Under the pieces are notes generated by a model. The model saw only the letters and a list, made by a program, of their open reading frames with translations, had not been told where the DNA came from and did not search any database. Source: Atherix ibis (lineage: Eukaryota > Arthropoda > Insecta > Diptera > Athericidae). From it: a DNA stretch of 64,000 bases. The stretch lies in NCBI GenBank assembly GCA_958298945.1, contig OY282605.1:21616811-21680810 (forward strand), read 5' to 3'. The stretch's first letter is position 1. The number at the start of each line of letters is the position of its first letter. Below are positions 24,291-35,382 of the stretch, one piece after another. Made by a program: the position numbers and the translations under genes.

Positions 24291-24529
24291 AACGAAGCTC
24301 ATACACATATTCACTCAAACGGCTATATTTATATTTGAGCATCTGAAAATTCAAGAGCAGTTATTGAACAACCATTGCATCACATCACTTATCACTCTGT
24401 ATGGCGAGCTTTATAGACCGAAGCCTTTGTTGTTACGTATTTTTTTCGAACAATAGAGTGCGCTATAAAGAATTTTTATAGCCTATTTTTAATAGGCTAC
24501 GTGCCACCTAATGCCCAACAAATAGTCGA

Positions 24530-24760
24530 TATATTGAAAACCATAATTAATGCACGAATTTCTTCGCAAAGAGTTGATGTCAATTGCTCACCGTTGGACT
24601 GGTTTATTTTTATGGGGCGTCATCCTTGAAATAGGGTCACAATTATGCAAAAATGTGATCGAAAGGATTGATGTCTGCCAACTTAGTCATGTTGGCAATA
24701 TTTGCCCGATATTGTTTTTTATTTATAAATGGTAAAGTCTCTAAAACATATTTCAATAAA
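24530..24760 (+). pseudogene. Probable C-terminal end of a DD41D-like transposase
   Basis: A frame at 24550-24735 reads LFLWG, then after a short gap LCKNVIERIDVCQLSHVGN and ILFFIYKW. This resembles the end of DD41D transposases, where FLWG is followed by a Cys-containing GGHL-DI-F tail. The segment between is too short, so an internal deletion is assumed. Moderate confidence only. Confidence 0.4.
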
Positions 24761-27185
24761 GAATAACATTCCGTTTCATAGAAAATGTGCTTTTCATTTA
24801 AAATTTTAAAAAAAAGTTCAAATTTGGTAGACTTAACCTAATTTTTTAAAGCACAAATTCGATAAGCCTTTGGCAAAGTGGACAAAAAATAAAAAGGGAA
24901 AACTTCTTTTAAAATATGAAAATAGAAAAATTCTTAATGAGAAACGACTAAATAATTAATTAAAAACAGTTCGTAATCTAGAAAGTTAAGTGTACTTAAT
25001 TGAATTTAACTGTCCGCAAGGCAACTTGGATAAGCTTTTAGTCATTTGAATTGGTAAGCACGCAATCAGCTGATTTGTTCAAATGACAACAATTTCGAAT
25101 TATATTTACTACGCCTGAATCTATGCAATTTAGTCATTAAAGCAAATTCCTCCCGGTTCAATGTCAATTAATAAGTTGCATTGTAATTAGAGATTTATGA
25201 AATTTGTGCACTGATAAAAACTAAATAAATGTACATAATTTAATTTAAAAGCGATTATAAAAGCTTATAAAAATCTTAAATTATTGTTATTAAACTTATT
25301 AAAATCTAAAATTCTTGCTAATATTAGTTCAATTTAAAAAATGAAAGATTAATCGATGAAAAATGTTAATACTCGTAAATAGGAAATAAAATATTTTCAA
25401 AACTTCTCATTTAATATAATATTAATTTCTATAAACTAAAAGCAAGGCAAAAGAAAAACTAAATAAAAAACATTTCCTTTCGATATAAATAAATTAACTT
25501 TTATTGATGGTTAGTTTTTTTGTTGTTGTTGTTGTCGTCTCCTTTGGGAAATTAATTATAATATTTTTTTAAAATAAATATATTTAAGGTCAAAATTCAA
25601 ATTTTCTTTAAGAAATCGAAAATTCACAATATAGAAAAACGATGATATTATTAATGTAGAAAGTTATGAAAGCGATATGCTAATATTACGGGTATCTTAA
25701 AAAAGAAAAGTATTTCGTATTCTAAATTTCAAGTTTATGGAAATGATGTGTGCAAAATCCGATTTGTGGGTCTATGGAGAAAAAAATACCACATTTCCAA
25801 TAAAAAAAGGAAAAAAAACTACTAATATTAGTTCAATTTACAAAAAAAAAAATTATTTGAAATTCAAATAAAAACGAAAATTTAATTAATTAATTAATTT
25901 GAAAAATATATTTTTAAGATTATATGCATGGTCACAGTTCTTATCCTAACCTAATTAATTACAAGTTTTGATTTTATTAATAATAAAAGTTTTTTTTTAT
26001 CAATTAATTGTCAATTTTTTCATTATCAATAATCGTTTTATTTATTTATTAAAAAAATATATATTTCTAATAATTAATTGCAATTAAATAAAAACCATGT
26101 TATGCAACTAACCAAAAAAAAACGTTTATTTTTATCTAATCAAGTTGCTATTTTTAATTGACTTTCTAATAAATATTGCAATAGATAAAAACAATTTTTT
26201 GATAAATTTCGAATCAGCCACTAATGTTACTCGTATCAGAACAAAAAAAAATTAAATAAATTTAATTCGTTTTGCTACCGAAAATTAAATTTAACAAATA
26301 CAAAAAAAGTGTATATATTATGAAATTATTATTTGATAAAATTAATTAAACACGAATGATAACAATTACGATCGTGTACTTGCATTAATAGAAATAACTA
26401 ATAATAAAAACTTGATAGATAAAAAATTCGTATAAATTATAAATTAAATATATAAGAGAAACTTTAGTTTAAAAAATTTCTTAGAATCAATCAATTTGGA
26501 CAAAAAAAAAAAAATTCAAACATTTTCGAATTAGTTTCACTAAATATATTATTAAATAAATTATTGTTTTCCTCTTAATAAAAAAATTAGGTTAATTATA
26601 GAAAATATTATTTTTTTGTTTTTTTTATCTAATCAATAATTTATAATTTAATGAATGAATTTTTTTCACTCAAATCTCTACGATACCTGACATATGTTGT
26701 TTATGCATATTATTATGTCAAATTAATTAATTCTCCTTTCTATGTGACCTTCCGAAATGTTAGTGAAATTGTAGCAAAATTTTAATAAGTTCATGTCCTC
26801 GAAATTATTTGATTTTTTTAATGATTTGTAACAAATTAAATGAGATGCCATTATTTGTAGCCAAATCATCCAAATTTTTGTGGCGCCTACTTTTTTTTAT
26901 ACTTTCAGTTAGAATATTATTTAAAAAAAAAAGAATTTTTTTTCTGAACTTTAATAGTAAATTTAGTTAATTGAGTGATTTTTTTTGCAAAATTATTCAA
27001 AAAAAAGTCCGGATTTGTTAAAACTGCTGCATGCGTCAGAGTTTTGCGTTAAGTTTGCTGCATTTATGTAAGCTTTTTACAGCACCAGTAAAGCAACAGT
27101 GAAAGGCTTACGAGGCTGTTCACTGGAATCTGTATAGCCTTACTGCTGATTTTTAATTGAAATAAATCATCTGGAATTTCAGGCT
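24761..27185. other. Very AT-rich DNA, no gene seen
   Basis: Includes ttaattaattaatta near 25880 and many A/T runs. No motif recognised. Confidence 0.45.
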
Positions 27186-27269
27186 TTTCTGGGATAGTGC
27201 TTACTATCTTGTTATAAAATTATTTCTCTCCCAAGATAATTTCCAAGTAACAGTTAATACAGGATCCTC

Positions 27270-28462
27270 ACAAATAAAAGCTTTTTCAATAGGGACCATG
27301 TGGCCATATTTGGAAAAATCGTCTGCCACTGTCAGTTGCATTCGGTATAGTTTGCATTTTACTCATGGAAAGATAGACGCCTCAACAACGCTTGGAAATT
27401 ATCTAAATAATCGTTCTTTTATTGCAACTTGTCGAGCACTTTTCATCGGCCCTTATTTTTTTATGAGATTATTTATGGTAGATAATTTCCAAGCATTTTT
27501 TTATTGTAACTTATGAGCACTTTTCATCGGCAAAAGTCTATTGTATTCGGTAAAGTTTGCATTTTATTCATGGAAAGATACACACGGAAAAACGCTTGGA
27601 AATTATTTAAATAATCGTTCTTATTATTACCACCATATGTTGGAAACAGCGATCGATAAGTTGTAATAAAAGCACGATTTAAGTTATTTATTGCAACTTA
27701 TCGAGCACTTTTTCCAACTTATGGTGGTCATAATCAGGCTAGTGTGCTTGCTATTCGTCGAAATGTGGAAATGCCAAAAATATTGCTACCGCTTAGGCAA
27801 GTGTTGATAAAGACCGAAATTTATCAACAATTGTGACTGTCTGCCATAACAACATGGCATGACAAGAATTGAAGCTGCTGGACCATCGCAAATACCGTGA
27901 ATTTGCTGATTTTGCTCGGAAAGAATTCGAAAATGATGTTGATTATTTCAAGAAAATTATCTTCTCAGATGAGAAGCATTTTCATCTCTCTGGATTAGTG
28001 AACAAACCGATCTAGAGAGATGAAAATGACTGAGCTGAAGCCCATCAACAAATTATTCATGAGAAATCCGTACTTTCCGAAAAAGTGACTGTTTGGTGTA
28101 GTTTATCGTACAGTGGCATTATCGGCCCTTATTTTTTTCATAATAAGGAAGGGTGACCGGTACAGATCGATGATAACAAACTTTGAAATTGGAAAATATT
28201 TATTTAATAAACATGTGGTTTTAACAAGACGAACATGAAGTTTTTAATCGATTTATTGCGGAATAAGTTTGATGAGTCGATAATTTCAAGAAATGAAGAT
28301 ATGCAATGGCCTCTAAAAAGTTGTGATTTAACTCCTTTGGACTTCCCCTTATGGGATTACTTGATATCATTTTCGGTTCCGTAAACGGAGTGGATGCGGC
28401 CATTTAAATAATGCTATTTTCGGAAAATAATTGCATTGGTTCACTCTTATAAAAAATCCTAT
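27270..28462 (+). mobile_element. DD41D transposon inserted in jockey, N-terminal region triplicated
   Basis: From 27870 the plus strand encodes REFADFARKEFENDVDYFKK, then KIIFSDEKHFHLSGLVNK (first catalytic Asp near 27970), then VTVWC and IIGPYFFHNKEG. The third region lies at 28320-28360 (DLTPLDFPLWDY) with its Asp kept. The right terminal repeat (about 28438-28462) is the reverse complement of the left end at 56269. The start codon region (MERYT) occurs three times in tandem between 27290 and 27740. Stops interrupt the frame, and the second catalytic region is damaged. Confidence 0.75.
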
Positions 28463-28834
28463 ATATGCTATTTATGGAGTTCCACAAGGATATTTTCTTG
28501 GTCCCATTTTATATAATATTTCTATACAACATCACATCTGATTCTAAGAATATCTTTACCACATATTTACCCAGTTTACGAGATGGGGAGTAAAGACAAA
28601 TGAAGAGAAAAGTGTTCACATTACTTTTACTCTTTGTTGGAAGGCACTTACCTCTTTATATCTTAATGGCAACATGGTAGCACAGCGTACTAAAATTCGC
28701 TAATCTTATGCCTTAGTTTAGAAAGGTCCTTAACCTAGATAAAAAATTAACCTGGAGCACACATACTAGACTAAAAAGACTAGAAACTAACAGAGATTGT
28801 CGAGAACTACGAGAACTGGCAGGAAACTAATTCG

Positions 28835-30238
28835 ACGATTTCTTTTTCCAATTATTTTTTTTACATCAATATTATTCTCTTCAAAGTAGTTTCCTTGGCT
28901 TCCATACATCGGCGAAGTCGTTGTTTTTACTCTTCAGTGCTACAAGGCACTCCGTTACAGTCTTTTCGATTTTATCGGCAGTAAGTACTAACGTTAGACA
29001 TTAACCCAAAACAGTCCAGTGCTGGATTTCGCCAGCTAAGTTGACTAGATCTAGGTAGTTGCACGCATCTGAATTGACAACCCAGCTCGCTCAAATCCAA
29101 CGCATTCTTCTGTGATTTCTTGCTTGGGATTCTTTATGCATGGAACATAATTTCAGGCTCCCTAATTTTCGGAGCCTGAAAGAATGTTCTTCAATGCCAT
29201 AATTTCCTCTTCTTCGTCTTCTTATTCTACTTCATCTTAATCATCTTTCGTGTTCTATGGATGAAGCAGGCAAATATTTAATCTTCCGTGAATTCATGCG
29301 GTGAGCGGTCTCAACCTATAGACCGCTCTCGTGAACTACTCCTCGCACATTTGTAAAACTACATGGTCCTGGATATAACCTGATCTCCATTGATAGCATC
29401 CGGGATACCGCCATTCCTCAGCTCCAATCCTAAGACTGTACCTCCGATATATAAGACAACCATAGCCACACACATTTAAGCCAAAGACTCGTCACCTAGG
29501 TCGGACAAGTGGCATTAACCAATTCTACTTTTAAGAGTAGCTGGTGAGTATTCTTCAGTCAAAGAGCTACAGTAACGAAACTTGTAATTTTCTGGCACTG
29601 CTAAACCAGCTCAGGACTACGGATTCGCCAAGATCACTTCGGGTATTAATCATAGTTTGCTCGTTCCCCCAAGAGAGGCCTCCTGTGCGGGAGGACATTA
29701 TGGACAATAACAAAATCATGTCCTGTTATTATGGGGCTCAAAAAAAAGCCACGCGGACATTGATCAAGTTAATTGGAGGGAAAGGGGGTCTAAGGAGCCC
29801 CAACAATACATTTTTTTGGATAAAAACTCGTTGATGGTCATGGCCAGGTGACAGGGCACGTTGTTATGGTGGAACCATGACATTGTCTGCAATGTCCAAT
29901 CTGAATCAAAAAAACCATTTTTCTGAGCCCTTCAATATAAATTGACTTCTCAGCTTCAATATTAATCAACGGTCTGACATTTTTTCCAAATTTTCATCAG
30001 TCTTTCAATGCTACTCGGCCCACCAAATAAGATGTGCGCCACTGTAAAGCTTGTGCTGTTGATAAGTCAATGTTCAGAAACACAACTTCACTTATCACCT
30101 TCTATAGGTAAGCTTTGTGACCGTACTACTTGTACTGCACATTTAGGAAGAAGGTACGTGGAGAGGTAGTCAGCAGTGTTGCCAGATCGCTGTCATTATT
30201 TTTCTGAGACACCTCATACTTAGACTTCTGAACAGCCG
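28835..30238 (-). mobile_element. Degraded mariner split by a dispersed repeat
   Basis: On the minus strand, 29740-29900 encodes WTLQTMSWFHHNNVPCHLAM followed by the INEFL and PPFPP blocks, matching the mariner second and third catalytic regions with the Asp replaced by Asn in the first of these. The C-terminal part, YGSQGNYFEENN, lies at 28880-28930. The intervening 29040-29690 is the dispersed repeat. The right end (30206-30230, ttctgagacacctcatac) looks like a terminal repeat; the left end is not clear. The joining of the two halves is inference from order and orientation. Confidence 0.55.
29040..29690 (+). repeat. Dispersed repeat family, copy 2
   Basis: Shares with copy 1 the agctcgctcaaatccaacgc block (29087), tgcatggaaca (29140), gatgaagcaggcaaa (29263), cttttaagagta (29530) and gaaacttgtaattt (29577) blocks, in the same order. 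It has only a short cttcttcg-type tract (29200-29250). It contains about 150 bp (29300-29455) missing from copy 1 and partly similar to copy 3. An inverted pair ggctccc/ggagcctg occurs at 29155-29185. Confidence 0.75.
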
Positions 30239-30565
30239 TTCGAAATGAACAATAAATAGTATACTTTTAATACTAAACGCAATTATAAAACCTATTTGGA
30301 CTTATGGAATTGAAATTTTGAGGTTCCAAAAAGCCTTCTAACTCGTATCGAATCCAGTTCTTACATATCAAAACCCTCTGGAAGATTATTGATGCCTCAT
30401 TTGTGTATTCGTAGTACTCTTATACATCGCCATTTTAATGTTGCCTTTATTTATGACCTGTATACCTTAGCATAACAATCCCCTCGTAAGAGAACTTTCT
30501 TCTTTTACCGTTCCACAAAAACACTCGTCGAAGTCTAAAATGGCAGCCGCTTCGAGAATAAATAG

Positions 30566-32165
30566 AATTTTTTTAACTAATGTAAAAATTAATTTCTGAT
30601 GTGTAAATCTGCTTTGTTAAAATATAATTAATATTTTTAGTTGTTGATAAGGAATTAAGTAAATTTAAAAAAAAAAACACATTTTAAGGCGGCTCTGTTC
30701 TTTTATGAAAACGTTCGATAAAATTTTGTTCTACTTAATTTGATAAAAAAACTAAACTTTTTTGCTATTATGATTAAGTGAGAATAACTTAAAACTATTA
30801 AAATAAAAAAAAAGCCAAAAAGTAATTTTCCAGATTTTTTTTAGTAATTTTGTAATTTTTATTTGCAATTAATTTCTATTATTCGTACATAAAAATACAT
30901 CTGGTAAAAATGGTTTTTCATTATTAATAATAATTTGCAACTGAACCTATTGTTTTGTAAGAGGAACTGAAGTTGTTTATGATAAGTGTAAATGTTAAAA
31001 ATATAAGATTGCATGCAATAAAATTTAAGCACATATTGCTTAATGGTGCCTTCTTTCAAAATAAGAGTAATTATGTATGAAAGCTACCACCCGATGGTGG
31101 AGGTAACCAACCAGTTTCGCTTTCATCTAAACAGGCAACCGCAATTATTGTACAGACGGAATTAATACCAACCTGACAACATTTAATACACCTGCTAAAA
31201 TTAATGACAATAACTAAAATGATCTTAATGTGAAAAACTATAATAGAGTTAAAAGTCAACACGTCCATCCATCCATCTATGTTGGGACATAATTTTTAAT
31301 CTATGCGCATTAAAAGTTGAAAGTTTTGGGTTTTGTGGTATTCGCTAATGTACAGCATACCATATGCCAAAATGGCAAATATTTCCTGCATGGTTATTGT
31401 GTAAATTTTAAATAATTTATTTTTATGATCATAGTGATCATGTGCTGATACAGCACCTGTTGATCAAAGGTATTTTCCGTTCAACAATCGATTATGTTCA
31501 ATAGCATTTTGTTGCTAATATCGCCAAGTGAATCTTGGAGAAGGCAGAACCTACAAAATTAAAATTTTGTTCTGTAATCGTGCCTTTTCTTACTGCAACT
31601 AACTAATAGTACGAGTAGTAGCATCTTATCATCTTCAGTTAACTTTCGCAAATATATCTTCTTCAATTTCCTTTAGGATTTAATCCTCACTAGCCTAAAA
31701 TTACTAAATAAAAATGAACGATAAATTGCCTGCCAATCTTATTGAATTGTGATTGATTTCTTTCTGTACAATATCCAATTTGAAAATTATTTTCTGCTTA
31801 TTTGTTTTTTCTAAGATTTATAAAACTTTTTCTCTTTCGATTTTGTAATATTTTTCTCTTCAATTGGAAAAAGATTTTTAATGCACAATTTTCACGCTAA
31901 TCCATCAAGGGTAGATCTTGATTTTAATATAATTTCTTTCTTCACAAAGTTCATAGGTTGTTCTTTTTTTCTTATAAAATTATATTTTTATATATTGCTA
32001 AATTTTTTATTTTACAAACGAAATTTAAGTATAATTTTGCAGAAAGGTTAAAAATTGAAATTATTCTATTTTTTTTTTATTTATAGTTAATGTGTTTTTT
32101 TTATTAATATTTTCATATATAACTTTTAGAAGTTTAATCTTAATGTAGCTTTTTATCTTTTTTAC
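30566..32165. other. No established gene; one weak exon candidate at 31071-31191 (minus)
   Basis: Mostly AT-rich. On the minus strand a good acceptor (ttaattttagcag) at about 31192 opens a frame ending at 31071. The frame has the hydrophobic block VCTIIAVAC and then LDESETGWLPPPSGG. It is short, has no supporting neighbour exon and is not recognised. Confidence 0.3.
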
Positions 32166-32188
32166 ACTCACTTGGAGCCTCGTTCCTT

Positions 32189-32467
32189 GCGGGTGTTGAT
32201 TACAGTGCTAAACACCCTGAATGGGGTTGCTGTATTGCTAATCGTCGAGGAACGATTCTTCAAGAAGCTCTATCCCATACATCATATCAAATTACTTCCC
32301 CTACATACTGGCCAACTTCTGGTTCAAAACAACCTAATATCCTCGATTACTTCATTAGCACTCCTGCAATTACCATAAATTTTAGTATTGAAACTCTTTC
32401 CGATTTAAACTCTGATCATAGTCTTATTCTTCTTACCCTTAATTCTAAGACAATCTTAATGGCAAAA
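32189..32467 (+). CDS. Jockey endonuclease domain, C-terminal half (pseudogene fragment)
   Basis: An open stretch of 93 codons without a start codon encodes the end of an apurinic-like LINE endonuclease. It begins AGVDYSAKHPEWG (the family has GDFNAKHPxWG, so the key Asn is Ser here). It continues with RRGTILQEAL, then ILDYFIS and finally the SDHSLI motif near residue 80, where the catalytic Asp and His remain. A stop follows at 32468. It starts just after a run without coding similarity, so the element is 5-prime truncated or broken. The enzyme would nick target DNA for reverse transcription; this copy cannot be active. Confidence 0.8.
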
Positions 32468-32574
32468 TAGACTGTAACATATTAAGAAACAAATTAGACC
32501 AACAGATTAACTTGAAACGAACGTTAAAATCAGCAAACAACATTAATGATGTTTTAAATGACTTCACTATATAT

Positions 32575-33743
32575 TAGTTGTCGTAAAAAGAAATCCATTA
32601 TTTTTGCATTAAATTGCAAATTTTATTTAGCATAGATAGAATGATACGATTTAGGTAAAATATGCACCGTTTTGTTCAACGGTGACTTGTTGCCATTTTG
32701 GAGGTAATTTCATAATGCCTCTCTCATAGAAACCCTCGTCCCTATTGGCAAAAAACTGGGACAGTCGATTTTCACAATCTTCTCTTGAGGCGAATTTTTC
32801 ACCTGCAAAATCATTCGTCATAGACAGGAAGAGGTGGTAATCACTTGGTGCCAGGTATAAGAACATCCCAACCAAGGTCCCGGAACTTCTGACGAGTCAC
32901 TATCGATGTATGCGGCCTGACGTTGTCCTGATGGAATACAATTCCTCTCCTATTGGCCAAAGCTGGCCGCTTCTGGGCGATTGCTTCTTTCAGACGGTCC
33001 AATTGTTGACAGTATATGTCCGAATTAAGAGTCGGCTGTAGGGGAGCAGCTCATAGTAAATGATTCCCTGCCAGTCCCACCAAACACACAGCAAAACCTT
33101 CCTGGCTGTCAATCCTGGCTTGACTACCGTTTGCGCCGGGTGACCGCGATTTGACCACGACCGTTGTCGTAAGTGACCACTTTTCATCACCAGTAACCAT
33201 CCGCTTCAGAAATGGATCGATATTGTTGCGATTCAGCAGCGATTCGCAGATGGAAATTCGGTCCATGAGGTTTTTTTGCGATAACTCGTGTGGCACCCAT
33301 ACATCCAAACGGTTTTTTGTGCAATGTTTAGCTCCTGGGCAATCGAAACAGTGCTTACGTGACGGTCGGACTCGACGATTTCCATTATTTTATCGACATT
33401 TTCGACAATTGGCCTTCCAGAGCGTGATGCATCTTTGACATCAAAATTACCGGAACGGAATCGACGAAACCAAAATTGCGCGTGATTGGCTGTTACAGTA
33501 TCAGGACTATAAACACTTTTCACATTTTCAGCTACCTGGCTTGCGTTTTCGCCTTTATCGAAGAAAAACTGTAAAATATGGCATATTTTCTCTTTGTGGG
33601 TGTCCATCTTTGACGCGTGCTAAAAAAAATACTGAGTCAAGTAATCACAAAACTGTATCAGAAGCTTTTTTAGTACGAAATCTTATCTTTCTAGCGCCAT
33701 CTTAGAAATATAAGATTTTCGTACTAAAAAAGCTTCTGATACA
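32575..33743 (-). mobile_element. Mellifera-type mariner, frameshifted, right end rearranged
   Basis: The minus-strand frame 33233-33607 encodes the HTH region: MDTHKEKICHILQFFFDKGE, then FRSGNFDVKDASRSGRPIVE, then VSIAQELNIAQKTVW. A second frame (33051-33308) has WVPHELSQKNLMDRISICES and RMVTGDEKW with the first catalytic Asp. A third (32651-32875) covers the C-terminal part with SDYHLF and the third Asp. The 33690-33705 word ctttctagcgccatct is characteristic of mellifera mariner ends. At least two frameshifts and an internal loss around the second catalytic region make it inactive. It sits in the jockey linker region. Confidence 0.8.
33654..33743. repeat. Inverted repeat of about 32 bp at the right end of the mellifera mariner
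   Basis: Arms 33654-33685 and 33711-33743 are reverse complements apart from one base of length difference; the loop is 25 bp and contains the tagcgccatc word. The outer mariner terminal repeat expected here is absent and replaced by the second arm. Confidence 0.9.
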
Positions 33744-34127
33744 ACCCGATCGCACTTTTACAATGGGAGATACAGACTCCTAAAGCCATCTATTGTCAAA
33801 ATAATGGCAGAATACTTACAACACCTTATATATATACAATATGCGCAATAAAAAAATTTACCAACTAAAATACGTACATTAATTAACGAAAAAATAAAAA
33901 TGAGACCGCAGTGACAACGCTTACAAATGCCTAACTTCAAACAGAAACTTAACCAACTACAACCTGAACTAAAAATGGAAATTATAAAATACTATAATAA
34001 ACGGCATGAAATTTATATAAGATCGCTTAGTGACAATATTTCTTTATGGGAAGCCACTAGACGAATACTCTCGTACAAATGAACATTACACCCACTGAAA
34101 CAAAATAACGATAACTGGTGAATACTA

Positions 34128-35382
34128 CGAGGGTCGTTCAATAAGTCTTTAGAAAAAGATGGAAAAAAACTGTTTTTAAAAAAAAAAAAATTTTATTTTG
34201 CAACATAAGCTCTTTTTAGCTTTATAAACTTTTCCAATCGTTTTTCCAAAATTTTTATCCCGTCCAAAAAATAGGATTTCGGAAGTTCTGCAAAATACTC
34301 ATCCGTTTGAGCAATGACGTCCTCGTTGGAAGTGAACCGTCGTCCGCCAAGCCATTTCTTCAGATTGGGGAAAAGAAAATAGTCACTCGGGGCCAAATCT
34401 GGTGAATAAGTGGGATGCTGCAACAATTCCATTCTCAATTCCACAATTTTGGCCATGGAAACAGCGCAGGTGTGCACACGCGCATTGTCCTGATGCAAGA
34501 GGATTTTTTTCAGATGCAATAACGACGCGTAATACGCTCCTGATGCAAGACCGTTGCAATAACGACGCGTAATACGCTCCTGTTATTGTTTTTCCTTTTT
34601 CCAAGTAGTCGATAAAAATAATGCCCTGCGAATCCCAAAAGACCGTGGCCATCACCTTGCCGACCAATGGCACAGTTTTTGCCTTCTTCGGAGTCCGTTC
34701 ACCCTTGAAAATCCACTGTGATGACTGTCTCTTCGTTTCTGGAGTGTAGTAGTGTATCCAGGTTTCGTCCACAGTGACATATCGACGAAGGAATTTGGCA
34801 GGATTGCGATGGAAAGAGTGCCAACATAGCCTCAGAGTCACTACACGATTGCGCTTATTCTCCTCTGAGACCCATCTTGCCGAAATTTTTTTCACAGACA
34901 ATTTTTCATGCAAAATCGACGCGACTGTACCTTGTGATATGCCCGTGGCCTCAACTAATTCGCGCACTTTAATTCGCCGATCGTTCAAAATCAGATCGTG
35001 GATTTTGTCGATGATTTCAGGAGTAGACACCTCAACTGGGCGTCCTGAACGATGTTCATCTTTTGTGGATGAACGGCCACGTTTAAATTCATTCACCCAA
35101 TTGTAAACTGTCGCAAACACAGGTGCAGATGTGCCATGAACTGCATCCAACTCGGCTTTGATTTCTTTCGTGCTTAAGCCTTTCAAATGGAGATGTTTGA
35201 TGACAGTTCGCTTTTTTCCATTGTTATGCACAAATAAATGTCGTTAACTTTAATCGACGATACAAATTGACCTACGCTATGGATCGAGATGAAATTTTGA
35301 CAGCTAATTACAAAAAAAAATCTTTACCGACACTACGAGTGCAATTTCTTGGATTTTCTAAGGACTTATTGAACGACCCTCG
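34128..35382 (-). mobile_element. Near-intact mariner, D34D type, one visible break
   Basis: Both terminal repeats are present and match over at least 20 bp (cgagggtcgttcaataagtc at 34128), each flanked by TA (34126-34127 and 35383-35384). The minus-strand frame from 35231 has the HTH region (LSTKEIKAELDAVHG), ISQGTVASILHEK, VTVDETWIHYYTPETKRQS (first Asp), and KVMATVFWDSQGIIFIDYLE. The second frame (34519-34193) continues with LLHQDNARVHT (second Asp) and YSPDLAPSDYFLF (third Asp). The frames differ only because of a 40-bp tandem duplication. The irritans/vertumnana-like placement is inferred from motifs. Confidence 0.9.
34515..34594. repeat. 40-bp direct tandem duplication inside the mariner transposase gene
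   Basis: The stretch beginning tgcaataacgacgcgtaata starts at 34515 and again at 34555. Because 40 is not a multiple of three, it shifts the transposase frame between the first and second catalytic Asp regions. Confidence 0.9.

Larger units (their letters stand above)
27186..30565 (+). mobile_element. Jockey-type LINE fragment interrupted by nested transposons
   Basis: The jockey reverse transcriptase appears in three separated pieces. Piece 1 (27190-27282) ends with DNFQVTVNTGSSQIKA. Piece 2 (28465-28830) begins IYGVPQGYFLGPILYNIS, so the RT motif reads straight across the DD41D insertion between them, and continues with TRWGVKTNEEKSVHITFTL. Piece 3 (30245-30560) has IIKPIWTYGIE and downstream sequence, then an A-rich 3-prime end (about 30660). 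Frameshifts occur in all three. The gap between pieces 2 and 3 holds a mariner remnant that itself contains a dispersed repeat. Confidence 0.8.
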
